From Lachnospiraceae bacterium (GTDB lineage: Bacteria > Bacillota > Clostridia > Lachnospirales > Lachnospiraceae), in the NCBI GenBank assembly GCA_024403585.1, contig JAKSRN010000035.1:1-11920 (forward strand): DNA of 11,920 bases. The letters are read 5' to 3'. Below, one piece after another: positions 1 through 6,719 of this stretch. The translations under genes and the position numbers were made by a program. The notes beneath the pieces were generated by a model that was not told where the DNA came from, did not search any database, and was given only the letters and a program-made list of their open reading frames with translations. Positions within the stretch are counted from its first letter, which is position 1. Each line of letters starts with the position of its first letter.

Positions 1-1053
1 TACATGGCAAAACTGGGCGTTCGCACACTGAACGAGCTGGTTGGCCGCACAGACTTCCTGAAGATGAAAGAGGGACTGACAGGAGCAGGTGCAAGAATGG
101 ATCTTTCCGGTATCCTGGCAAGAACACCGGATGTACAGTGCACCTTCGATCCTGCACACATCTATAACTTCAAACTGGAAGAGACACTGGATGAGAAAGT
201 CGTTCTCAAAAACCCGGCTATCGTAAAAGCCGTAGCAGACGGAACACTGGCAGTTATGGACGTACAGGTAGGCAATACAGACCGTACCTTCGGTACTCTT
301 CTCGGAGCAGAGATCACAAGAGCACATCATGAGGGACTGCCAGAGGATACCATCACACTGAACTGTACAGGTGCAGCAGGACAGAGCTTCGGAGCATTTA
401 TCCCATCCGGTCTGACCATCAGCCTGACAGGTGATGCCAACGACTACTTTGGAAAAGGACTCTCCGGTGGAAAGATGATCCTGAAAGCCCCTGCAAATGC
501 AGGCTACGAGGCTGAGGACAACATCATCGTAGGTAACGTTGCACTCTACGGTGCTACAAGCGGATCCTGCTATGTTGCAGGTAAAGCCGGTGAGCGTTTC
601 TGTGTAAGAAACTCCGGTGCAGTAGCAGTAGTTGAGGGTGTTGGCGAGCATGGCTGTGAGTACATGACAGGCGGACGCGCTGTCATCATCGGACCTACAG
701 GCAAGAACTTCGCAGCTGGTATGTCCGGCGGTGTTGCTTACGTTTACGATGAGCACAGCAACCTTTACAAAAACCTGAACAAAGAACTGGTTCTTATGGA
801 GAAAGTGGAGAACAAGCCAGACAAGATCGAGCTGAAGACACTGCTTGAGAACCATGTAGCATACACAGGATCTGCCAAAGCAAAGAAGATCCTCAGCAAT
901 TTCGATGAGGAACTCTTAAAATTCAAGAAGATCATCCCGGCAGATTACAAGAAACTGATCGCAGTAACCAGCATGTACGAGGAGCAGGGTATGAGCCGTG
1001 AGCAGGCACAGATCGAGGCATTCTATACATGTGCAGGCGAAGAAGCAGAATAA
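1..1053 (+). CDS. gltB: Glutamate synthase large subunit, C-terminal part (5' truncated by window edge)
   Basis: This is the last ~350 residues of the glutamate synthase alpha (large) chain. The full protein, normally about 1,500 residues, releases ammonia from glutamine and channels it to 2-oxoglutarate to make glutamate in the cytoplasm. What is visible is the end of the FMN/synthase domain (LVGRTDFL near residue 14) and the complete GXGXG beta-helix domain at about residues 80-250, with family blocks such as GQSFGAF, GDANDYFGKGLSGG, GNVALYGATSG and EGVGEHGCEYMTGGR. The amidotransferase, FMN and 3Fe-4S regions lie upstream of the window. The frame is open from base 1, so the Met at base 4 is internal and not a start. 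The TAA stop overlaps the gltD ribosome binding site, and gltD begins 13 nt later, as in a classic gltBD operon. The last ~90 residues are less conserved and look like a normal tail. Nothing broken is seen. Confidence 0.95.
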   Translation, partial: YMAKLGVRTLNELVGRTDFLKMKEGLTGAGARMDLSGILARTPDVQCTFDPAHIYNFKLEETLDEKVVLKNPAIVKAVADGTLAVMDVQVGNTDRTFGTLLGAEITRAHHEGLPEDTITLNCTGAAGQSFGAFIPSGLTISLTGDANDYFGKGLSGGKMILKAPANAGYEAEDNIIVGNVALYGATSGSCYVAGKAGERFCVRNSGAVAVVEGVGEHGCEYMTGGRAVIIGPTGKNFAAGMSGGVAYVYDEHSNLYKNLNKELVLMEKVENKPDKIELKTLLENHVAYTGSAKAKKILSNFDEELLKFKKIIPADYKKLIAVTSMYEEQGMSREQAQIEAFYTCAGEEAE

Positions 1054-1066
1054 GGAGGATTGTATC

Positions 1067-2575
1067 ATGGGAAAACCAACCGGATTTTTAGAATATGAAC
1101 GTAAGGATGGTGCAGTGGTACCTCCTCAGGACAGAATCAAAAACTTCAGCGAGTTTCATAAAACTCTCACACTGGAAGACCAGCAGACACAGGGTGCCAG
1201 ATGTATGGCATGTGGCGTGCCATTCTGCCAGGCCGGCGTTATGATCGCCGGCATGGCTTCCGGCTGTCCGCTCCACAACCTGGTTCCTGAGACCAATGAT
1301 CTCGTATACCATGGCAACTGGGATATGGCTTACCGCCGTCTCAGCATCACACACGGACTGCCTGAGTTTACCTCGCGTGTATGTCCTGCTCTCTGTGAGC
1401 ATGCATGTACATGCGGACTCAACTGTGCACCTGTATCCACAAAAGAGAATGAGCGTGCCATCATCGAGTATGCGTATGAGCACGGTCTGGTAGAGGAGAA
1501 AGAGCCGGAAGTACGTACAGGCAAAACTGTAGCTGTAATCGGAAGCGGTCCTTCCGGACTGTCTACAGCACAGATGCTGAACAAACGTGGACATAAAGTA
1601 ACCGTATTTGAGAGAAATGACCGCATCGGTGGCTTGCTCCGCTATGGTATCCCGAATATGAAACTGGACAAACGTGTCATCGACAGACGTGTAGCACTGA
1701 TGGAGAAGGCTGGCATCGAGTTCCGTACCTGCGTCAATGTAGGAAAAGATATCACAGGTGAGGAACTGCTGAAAGAGTTCGACCGTGTTGTACTCTGCTG
1801 TGGTGCTTCCAATCCTCGTGATCTGAATGCGCCTGGCCGTGATGCAGCAGGCATCTACTTCGCAGTAGATTACCTTCGTGAGGTCAGCAAAAAACTGATG
1901 GATCTGAATTACGACGCAGATGCACTGATCGCATCCAAAGACTTCAGCTTCAAATCCTTAAAAGGAAAACATGTCATCGTAGTAGGCGGTGGTGATACAG
2001 GTAACGACTGTGTAGGAACCAGTATCCGTCTTGGAGCTGGCTCTGTGATCCAGCTGGAGATGATGCCAAAACCATTAGAGTTCCGTGCACCTGGCAACCC
2101 ATGGCCGGAGTGGCCACGTATTCTGAAAACAGACTACGGCCAGGAAGAGGCAATCTATAAATTCGGATCTGATCCACGAATCTATCAGACCACCATCAAA
2201 GAATTCAATAAAGATAAAAAAGGTCATCTGAAGAGTGTAACCGTAGTAAGTCTTCAGTCTGTAAAGGATGAGAAAACAGGCCGCTTCAATATGGTACCTG
2301 TAGAAGGCTCCGAGAAAGAGCTGAAAGCAGACATGGTTCTCATTGCAGCAGGATTTTTAGGCTCAGAGGCTTATGTAAGAGACACTTTTGGTGTAGAATG
2401 CAATATGAGAACCAATGTAAAAACAGAGGAAGGATGCTTCGAAACAACCAAGAGCAGAGTCTTTACAGCAGGCGATATGCACAGAGGCCAGTCTCTGGTT
2501 GTATGGGCCATTGCTGAGGGCCGTATGGCTGCACGTGCTGTGGATGAGTCCCTGATGGGCTATTCCAACCTCTGA
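1067..2575 (+). CDS. gltD: Glutamate synthase small subunit (NADPH-dependent beta chain)
   Basis: This 502-residue protein is the electron-input subunit of glutamate synthase. It oxidises NAD(P)H on FAD and passes electrons through iron-sulfur centres to GltB. The N-terminal iron-sulfur region shows C46, C49, C54 and C67 in CMACGVPFC...GCP, then C106, C110 and C114/C116 in RVCPALCEHACTC. The FAD dinucleotide fold starts at GSGPSG (159-164). The NAD(P)H fold carries GGGDTGND (307-314), and the C-terminal FAD contact is FTAGDMHRGQSLVVWAIAEGR (about 470-490). Length is usual for the family (about 470-500). I chose the ATG at 1067 because AAGGAGG at 1052-1058 sits 8 nt upstream and the protein then begins MGKPTGFLEYER, the typical GltD N-terminus. 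A longer in-frame reading from 998 would overlap gltB by 56 nt without support. It is cotranscribed with gltB and probably with the glutamine synthetase gene downstream. Confidence 0.97.
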   Translation: MGKPTGFLEYERKDGAVVPPQDRIKNFSEFHKTLTLEDQQTQGARCMACGVPFCQAGVMIAGMASGCPLHNLVPETNDLVYHGNWDMAYRRLSITHGLPEFTSRVCPALCEHACTCGLNCAPVSTKENERAIIEYAYEHGLVEEKEPEVRTGKTVAVIGSGPSGLSTAQMLNKRGHKVTVFERNDRIGGLLRYGIPNMKLDKRVIDRRVALMEKAGIEFRTCVNVGKDITGEELLKEFDRVVLCCGASNPRDLNAPGRDAAGIYFAVDYLREVSKKLMDLNYDADALIASKDFSFKSLKGKHVIVVGGGDTGNDCVGTSIRLGAGSVIQLEMMPKPLEFRAPGNPWPEWPRILKTDYGQEEAIYKFGSDPRIYQTTIKEFNKDKKGHLKSVTVVSLQSVKDEKTGRFNMVPVEGSEKELKADMVLIAAGFLGSEAYVRDTFGVECNMRTNVKTEEGCFETTKSRVFTAGDMHRGQSLVVWAIAEGRMAARAVDESLMGYSNL

Positions 2576-2580
2576 TGCAG

Positions 2581-2621
2581 GATCTGCGGAAAGGGCTTAG
2601 AAGAAGCCCGGCTGACAGATC
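2581..2621 (+). promoter_or_regulatory. Long imperfect hairpin in the gltD-glnA spacer
   Basis: The 79-nt spacer between gltD and the glutamine synthetase gene can fold into one elongated hairpin. The outer stem pairs GATCTG (2581-2586) with CAGATC (2616-2621). The inner stem pairs GGGCTT (2593-2598) with AAGCCC (2604-2609) around a 5-nt loop AGAAG. Extra pairs are possible in the internal loop (C2587-G2614, G2588-U2613, G2589-C2612). No T-tract follows, so it is not an intrinsic terminator. It could be a processing site or a protein-binding element; the operon's own ANTAR protein is an RNA-binding candidate. The loop does not match the ANTAR hexaloop rule (A at position 1, G at 4), and only one hairpin is seen. 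The structure is seen in the sequence; any function is inference. Confidence 0.5.
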
Positions 2622-2654
2622 GCTTCTATATAGAAATAATGGAGGACAGTATAG

Positions 2655-3950
2655 ATGACACGAGAGGAAATACTTGAGCTGATCGAAGAAGAAGGAGTGG
2701 AATTTATCCGATTGCAGTTTACTGATGTATTCGGTATCCTGAAGAACTTTGCGGTAACCACAGGACAATTGGAGAATGTCTTTAAGAACAAGTGCTCTTT
2801 TGAAGGCTCTGCAATCTTCGGAGAAAGATATGAACTGGATGACAAACTGTTTGTGCGTCCTGTTCTGGACAGCTTCACGCTTCTGCCATGGAGACCGCAG
2901 CAGGCAAAGGTTGCCAAGATGGTCTGCGATGTCTGTACAGAAGACGGAACCCCTTATCCTGCCAGCTCCAGATATATTCTGAAGAAAAATCTGAAGAAAG
3001 CAGAGGCAAGCGGCTATTCCTTCCTGGTAGATCCGGAGAATGAATTCTTCCTCTTCCATATGGATGAAAACGGACTTCCAACCACCAACAGCCATGAAAA
3101 AGCAGGCTATCTGGATGTAGGTCCGATGGATTTCGGTGAGAATGCCAGACGAGAGATCGTTCTCTCCTTAGAGGAGATGGGATTTGAGGTGGAATCTTCC
3201 CACCATGAATCCGCTCCTGCTCAGCATGAGATTGATTTCAAAGAGGCAGACGCCCTCACAACTGCGGATGCGATTCAGACCTTCCGTTTTGCGGTTCGTT
3301 CCATTGCGAAACGTTTTGGCCTCTATGCTACTTTTATGCCAAAGCCGAAAACAAAAGAGCCTGGCTCCGGTATGCATCTGAATATCACAATGATGAAAGA
3401 CGGCCACAATGTCTTTTATCATCACAGTGTGAAAGAGGTCAGCCAGGAAGCTTACTGGTTTATCGGAGGAATCCTCCGTCACGGAAAGGCACTTTCTGCT
3501 ATTGCCAACCCGACTGTGAACTCCTACAAGCGTCTTCTGGCAGGCTTCCAGGCACCGGACAGACTGGTGTGGGCCTCTAAGGGTGAGAAGGCATTTGTCA
3601 AGCTGAAAACCTATCCGGATGATGCAAAAATAGAGCTTCGTTTCCCTGATGGATCTGCCAATCCGTATCTGGTCATTGCAGCATGTATTGCAGCCGGACT
3701 GGATGGAATTAAAAATCAGATCGATCCGGGTGAGGATGCTTCTTTCAATAAAGATCTCTTTAAGACAGGAGAACCTGTGGCAGACAATTTAAGAGAGGCT
3801 CTGCAGGAACTTAAGAAGGATGCAGTCCTGATCGATGCACTGGGAGAGGAATTCGTAGAAATCTTCTGTGAGATCAAGAACCGCGAGTGGAAAGAGTTCA
3901 TGAGCAGTGTATCAAAGTGGGAAGTAGAGAGATATCTGATCAAAATCTGA
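2655..3950 (+). CDS. glnA: Glutamine synthetase type I (GSI-alpha) family protein with altered active-site residues
   Basis: This 431-residue protein has the full type I glutamine synthetase fold. The N-terminal beta-grasp domain (1-100) includes IRLQFTDVFGILKN, and the catalytic domain follows. True family members join ammonia and glutamate using ATP as cytoplasmic dodecamers. Metal ligands are kept: E128/E130 in DPENEFFLF, E185 and E192 in SHHES...QHEID, H241 in GSGMH, and E327 in IELR. The NPTVNSYKR block (285-293) and R329 are also kept. Several nearly fixed positions differ (Salmonella numbering): D50 is E50, N264 is P236, flap E327 is Q299, R339 is E311 and R344 is K316. These five are explained in the findings. 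The ATG follows GGAGG (2641-2645) by 9 nt. No adenylylation-loop insertion is seen, consistent with GSI-alpha and its ~430-445 residue length. It lies between gltBD and an ANTAR regulator, as clostridial glnA does. It may be a true but divergent enzyme, a ligase with another substrate, or a regulatory pseudo-enzyme. Family membership is near certain; the reaction is uncertain. Confidence 0.9.
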   Translation: MTREEILELIEEEGVEFIRLQFTDVFGILKNFAVTTGQLENVFKNKCSFEGSAIFGERYELDDKLFVRPVLDSFTLLPWRPQQAKVAKMVCDVCTEDGTPYPASSRYILKKNLKKAEASGYSFLVDPENEFFLFHMDENGLPTTNSHEKAGYLDVGPMDFGENARREIVLSLEEMGFEVESSHHESAPAQHEIDFKEADALTTADAIQTFRFAVRSIAKRFGLYATFMPKPKTKEPGSGMHLNITMMKDGHNVFYHHSVKEVSQEAYWFIGGILRHGKALSAIANPTVNSYKRLLAGFQAPDRLVWASKGEKAFVKLKTYPDDAKIELRFPDGSANPYLVIAACIAAGLDGIKNQIDPGEDASFNKDLFKTGEPVADNLREALQELKKDAVLIDALGEEFVEIFCEIKNREWKEFMSSVSKWEVERYLIKI

Positions 3951-3974
3951 TTCATAATCTTATAGGAGGAGTGA

Positions 3975-4517
3975 ATGAGCTATATTGTTATAGCGATGCC
4001 TCGACGCGAGGATGCGGTCCGACTAAAGCAGATTATAATCAGAAGCGGAATCTGGGACCAGATCATGACCTGCTCCGGCGGTAATGATGTGGTACAGGCC
4101 ATCAAACAGAAGGAGGTTTCCCTGGTCATAACCACCAGGAGACTGAAGGATATGGGATATGAGGAATTGTCCTCTTACCTGCCCTTTGATCTGACCATGA
4201 TCCTTCTGGTGAAGGATCCAGGTATGATCCCCTTTTCCAGCAATGTGATCCCTTTGGAGCTGCCGCTGAAGATGGAAAAACTGAACCTGACTCTGAGAAG
4301 GCATCTGCCTGATATCAGAACGGTCAGAAAGTCCAGAAAGCCAAAACGGTCTGCAGAGGAACAGAAGGTCATTGATGATGCAAAAGCATTGCTGATGGAG
4401 CAGAAGAATCTGTCTGAACCGGATGCATTTCGATACATCCAGAAAAACAGTATGGATACAGGTAAAAGTATGCTGGAAACAGCGCAGATGATCCTGCTGT
4501 TAGGAAAGCAGGAATAG
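3975..4517 (+). CDS. ANTAR-domain RNA-binding regulator with degenerate receiver domain (NitR-like)
   Basis: This is a 180-residue, two-domain cytoplasmic protein. Residues ~1-115 resemble a CheY-like receiver. Residues ~126-176 are an ANTAR domain (AEEQKVIDDAKALLMEQ, then LSEPDAFRYIQKNSMDTG and LETAQMIL), a three-helix RNA-binding module that acts by transcription antitermination. The receiver looks non-phosphorylatable: the strand that should end in the phosphoacceptor Asp reads VSLVITTRRLKDMG, and the usual Lys-Pro near the end of the domain is replaced (PLELPLKM). It may therefore respond to a ligand or protein partner rather than a kinase. AGGAGG (3964-3969) lies 5 nt before the ATG, and the gene begins 24 nt after the glutamine synthetase stop, so they share a transcript. 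From memory, clostridial glnA loci carry a similar regulator called NitR/GlnR directly downstream, so control of nitrogen assimilation is likely. The RNA target is not identified here. Confidence 0.88.
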   Translation: MSYIVIAMPRREDAVRLKQIIIRSGIWDQIMTCSGGNDVVQAIKQKEVSLVITTRRLKDMGYEELSSYLPFDLTMILLVKDPGMIPFSSNVIPLELPLKMEKLNLTLRRHLPDIRTVRKSRKPKRSAEEQKVIDDAKALLMEQKNLSEPDAFRYIQKNSMDTGKSMLETAQMILLLGKQE

Positions 4518-4578
4518 AAAAGTCTGTCTGACATGCTGATTTTTCTGTGCATGTTATGCAAGGTGAAGAAACATAGCA

Positions 4579-4609
4579 GACCACCGCTTGAAAAAGCGGT
4601 GGTCTTTTT
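4579..4609 (+). terminator. Intrinsic terminator of the gltBD-glnA-ANTAR operon
   Basis: An 11-bp perfect stem pairs GACCACCGCTT (4579-4589) with AAGCGGTGGTC (4594-4604), with a GAAA tetraloop and TTTTT at 4605-4609. It lies 62 nt after the ANTAR stop and ends the nitrogen operon. The loop and following bases also form a candidate promoter for the next gene. Confidence 0.93.
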
Positions 4610-4616
4610 GTACAAT
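4588..4616 (+). promoter_or_regulatory. Candidate sigma-A promoter of the first GntR gene, overlapping the terminator
   Basis: TTGAAA (4588-4593) and TACAAT (4611-4616) are separated by exactly 17 nt, each matching 5 of 6 consensus bases. The -35 lies in the terminator loop and the -10 begins one base after the T-tract. The start point would fall near 4623, leaving a short leader that includes AGGGAGG (4631-4637). Confidence 0.6.
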
Positions 4617-4648
4617 AATAGAATAATCACAGGGAGGTTGGCTTTTTT

Positions 4649-5503
4649 ATGGAGACCAGAGAAGCACTTGAGAGACACGGGGCGTTTGAGATCGATCCGG
4701 TACAGGTAGTAAAACAATATATTTACAAGCAGATGGAGATGCATCAGCTGAATGAAGGCGATCGTCTCCCTTCTGAGATTGCCTTGAGTAATCAGCTGGG
4801 TGTACCCAGAAATCTGGTAAGAGATGCTCTGCAGTCACTGAAGGGCATAGGCCTTCTGAACAGTGTCAGAGGCTCAGGCTACGTACTGACGCCGAACTTT
4901 GACTATAGCCTGGCAGAAGTGCTGCATGCCATGATGTCCGTATCCAATATCTCCAGAAAAGATATCAACGAGGTAAGACTTGCCCTGGAGCGCAAAGCAG
5001 TTGAACTGCTCATTAAGAATAACACTCAGGAGTCTGCATTCGCAGTGATGGAGCGTCAGATCCGTATTATGGAGCAGAACAGTGCATTGGGAAGTTCCGG
5101 CAAGGTGAATTCCAGGGCCTGTGTAGAGGCTGATAAAGAGTTTCACAGGATGTTATCCATCATCAGTGGCAATACCTTTATCAGAGCGTTTAATATCTCT
5201 CTGAACCAGTACTATGATGGTTATGTGGCACTTCAGTGGGAGCGCCTGTCCCTGGAAGATTCTCATCAGCTTGTGGAGATGCACAGAAATATCGTGAAAT
5301 ACCTGAAGAAACAAGATCAGGAAAAGTCCCTTGCCAGCGTTGAATTCCATTACAGATATGTAACGGGCCTGATGAAAAAAATCTATGAAACAGAGGCAGA
5401 AGAGATAAAGGAGATCGAGCATCAGATCATTGCTCTTCAGAAAAAAGGCTTCACTGTAAAGCGGATCCAGGATAAATTGAGAGAACTGGAAGAGTACGAT
5501 TGA
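4649..5503 (+). CDS. GntR-family transcriptional regulator, FadR/FCD subfamily (copy 1)
   Basis: This is a 284-residue DNA-binding protein. The winged helix-turn-helix spans ~17-82, with the GntR signature GDRLPSEIALSNQLGVPRNLVRDALQSL followed by the wing VRGSGYVLTP. A conserved linker (FDYSLAEVLHAM) leads to an all-helical FCD ligand-binding domain (~105-240). The metal/ligand residues typical of FCD regulators are D162 and H166 (DKEFH), H212 and H234. Such proteins usually repress or activate catabolic genes in response to small organic acids; the ligand is unknown here. Residues 255-284 form an extra C-terminal tail (IALQKKGFTVKRIQDKLREL) that is also found in the second GntR protein encoded near 7460-8299. 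The ATG follows AGGGAGG (4631-4637) by 11 nt. The gene is bounded by terminators on both sides, so it is probably monocistronic and possibly self-regulated. Its last codons merge into an 18-bp repeat that continues downstream. Confidence 0.92.
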   Translation: METREALERHGAFEIDPVQVVKQYIYKQMEMHQLNEGDRLPSEIALSNQLGVPRNLVRDALQSLKGIGLLNSVRGSGYVLTPNFDYSLAEVLHAMMSVSNISRKDINEVRLALERKAVELLIKNNTQESAFAVMERQIRIMEQNSALGSSGKVNSRACVEADKEFHRMLSIISGNTFIRAFNISLNQYYDGYVALQWERLSLEDSHQLVEMHRNIVKYLKKQDQEKSLASVEFHYRYVTGLMKKIYETEAEEIKEIEHQIIALQKKGFTVKRIQDKLRELEEYD

Positions 5504-5587
5504 TCAGAGAGATTTGATGAACCGGAAGAATACGATTGATCAGAAAGATTTGATTGATCAGATGAATTCGATTGTTCAAAAAATGAT
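5480..5587 (+). repeat. Degenerate 18-bp tandem repeat crossing the GntR stop codon
   Basis: Six consecutive 18-nt units start at 5480, 5498, 5516, 5534, 5552 and 5570. The best-matched units read GATTGATCAGAGAGATTT, GATTGATCAGAAAGATTT and GATTGATCAGATGAATTC, and the first and third units (CTGGAAGAGTAC / CCGGAAGAATAC) match each other. This also appears as a 36-bp duplication (5485-5520 versus 5521-5556). The period is six codons and in frame with the GntR gene, whose stop lies in the second unit. Conceptual readthrough gives D-stop-SERF, DEPEEY, D-stop-SERF, D-stop-SDEF. Confidence 0.75.
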
Positions 5588-5621
5588 TAAATAGAAAAGA
5601 TACAATTGAACAGAGAAAAAA

Positions 5622-5670
5622 ATATATAGAAAAACCGCCATACATGAAGTATGGCGGTTTTTCTATATAT
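5622..5670. terminator. Bidirectional terminator between convergent genes
   Basis: A perfect 22-bp inverted repeat (5622-5643 with 5649-5670) surrounds a 5-nt loop ATGAA. The GC core CCGCCATAC/GTATGGCGG is flanked by A5 on the left and T5 on the right, so it has a T-tract in both directions. It sits between the + strand GntR gene and the - strand small gene and should end both. The unusually long outer stem is AT only. Confidence 0.93.
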
Positions 5671-5723
5671 TGGGGGGTAGTTGTTAACAAATAAATAAGA
5701 TTTATTACCAATAAGGAAAAAGA

Positions 5724-5957
5724 TCAGTGTGTCAGAAGAAAATGGCGTAATCTGCTATCGTCTTCATGATCTGCGCATTGAATATCCAGATCGTCTGCGT
5801 CAGAATCCAGAATTGCACTGATCGCAAGAAACTGGCTGAGCTTTGACTTCAGATTAAAACGATCTCCATATTTTGATGTAAGATAAATATTTCCCCTGCA
5901 GCTGTCTACCAGAGACAGAAACTGATCTACCTGGTCAAGGGTAACCATTCTTGTCAT
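5724..5957 (-). CDS. Small conserved-looking protein, possibly a diverged HPr-fold protein
   Basis: This 77-residue soluble protein on the - strand has no signal peptide or membrane segment. On its own strand the ATG is preceded by AAGAGG about 8 nt upstream (TCTCTT-type complement near 5966-5972), a credible ribosome binding site, and it is convergent with the first GntR gene across a bidirectional terminator. I do not recognise it with confidence. Read against the HPr-like protein of this window, the central block GDRFNLKSKLSQFLAI (31-46) resembles GKRAINAKSLMGIMAL, and the C-terminal HEDDSRLRHFL resembles DEDEACNRVIEYL, which suggests an HPr-like fold. It has no His at the HPr His15 position; the Ser of LKS would match HPr Ser46. 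The acidic stretch DSDADDLDIQ follows. Expression and coding status are likely real given the start signal and sensible composition. The HPr relationship is inference. Confidence 0.72.
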   Translation of the reverse strand: MTRMVTLDQVDQFLSLVDSCRGNIYLTSKYGDRFNLKSKLSQFLAISAILDSDADDLDIQCADHEDDSRLRHFLLTH

Positions 5958-6507
5958 AATTGGACCTCTTTCATATAGAATAAAAAACAGAATAAAAATT
6001 TTGAAAAGCCCTCATGCCATCCTCAGTTGAATAACACGAGGACAATTCTCGATTGTTAGTATGCATCAAATTCGGTCATGAATCAAGCCCCAAAATAAAA
6101 ACTGGCGAAATTACAAGATTTCGACGATACGGAAAAAAGCTTTTGGTTATTTTTTAGTGATTGGGCGTTTCTTTACTGGAAAACCACACAAATTGATTGA
6201 ATTGAGTGAAAAAATCAAACAATTTAAAAGGAATTGATACAAAAATTGACAAATTAATCCAAATAATTGATTGGAAACTTAAGGTTTAGTAGAAAATTAA
6301 TGCTTAAATAAAGTTGATTAATTCTGGTAAATGGGTAGGATAATCCTTGGAGAGTAGAATGACGTTGACCGAGTTGCAAAAAAGTAATGACCGAATATGA
6401 ATGAAATTATAAATCTGCTAATTGTTCAATAATCTATAAAAAGGTAAAACAGTAATTAGTGCAGAACTTTGCAAAAATAAACAAGTGATTTATTTTTTGT
6501 GACGTTT

Positions 6508-6633
6508 GTAACGGTTCCGGGGGCTTTTCGAACAAATCTCCTGTAGATCCTGCTGAATTCATATGAAACAGCCATTTACTGCTGTCTTTACACCCTATAT
6601 TACAGGAAAAACGAGGAAAAATTGGTAACGGTT
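6508..6633. repeat. Direct repeat GTAACGGTT, two copies 117 bp apart
   Basis: GTAACGGTT occurs at 6508-6516 and 6625-6633, in contexts TTTGTAACGGTTCCGG and TTGGTAACGGTTTCAC. Both are upstream of the HPr-like gene. It could be a pair of regulator half-sites, loosely reminiscent of LacI-family operators, but it does not fit the cre consensus and no binding protein can be assigned. Confidence 0.35.
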
Positions 6634-6719
6634 TCACTGCTTTTACTGTGAAAAATGGATAATAAGACAGGAGATCTCTTGTGAATAATGACAAAATTAA
6701 TTTTTGGATTAAAAAACAA

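Noticed and set aside
2581..2621. ANTAR target (paired hexaloop hairpins) in the gltD-glnA spacer
   Set aside because: Only one hairpin is present, with a 5-nt loop lacking the A1/G4 hexaloop pattern.
2612..2640. Promoter-like CTGACA and AATAAT with 17-nt spacing before the glutamine synthetase gene
   Set aside because: Transcription would start near 2647, after the GGAGG ribosome binding site at 2641-2645, leaving an mRNA without it.
2463..3095. Open frame on the - strand (210 codons) across the gltD end and glutamine synthetase start
   Set aside because: Fully explained by the two real genes on the + strand; composition is not protein-like and no domain is seen.
5480..5587. CRISPR-like short repeats
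   Set aside because: Units are contiguous 18-mers without unique spacers and are in frame with the GntR gene tail.
6359..6400. Tiny 13-codon frame MTLTELQKSNDRI with a GGAG upstream
   Set aside because: Too short to support; the ribosome binding site is weak and a chance occurrence is likely. It could be a gene remnant, but nothing confirms that.
6508..6633. CcpA cre sites upstream of the HPr-like gene
   Set aside because: GTAACGGTT shares only part of the cre consensus and lacks the correctly placed central CG and symmetric arm.
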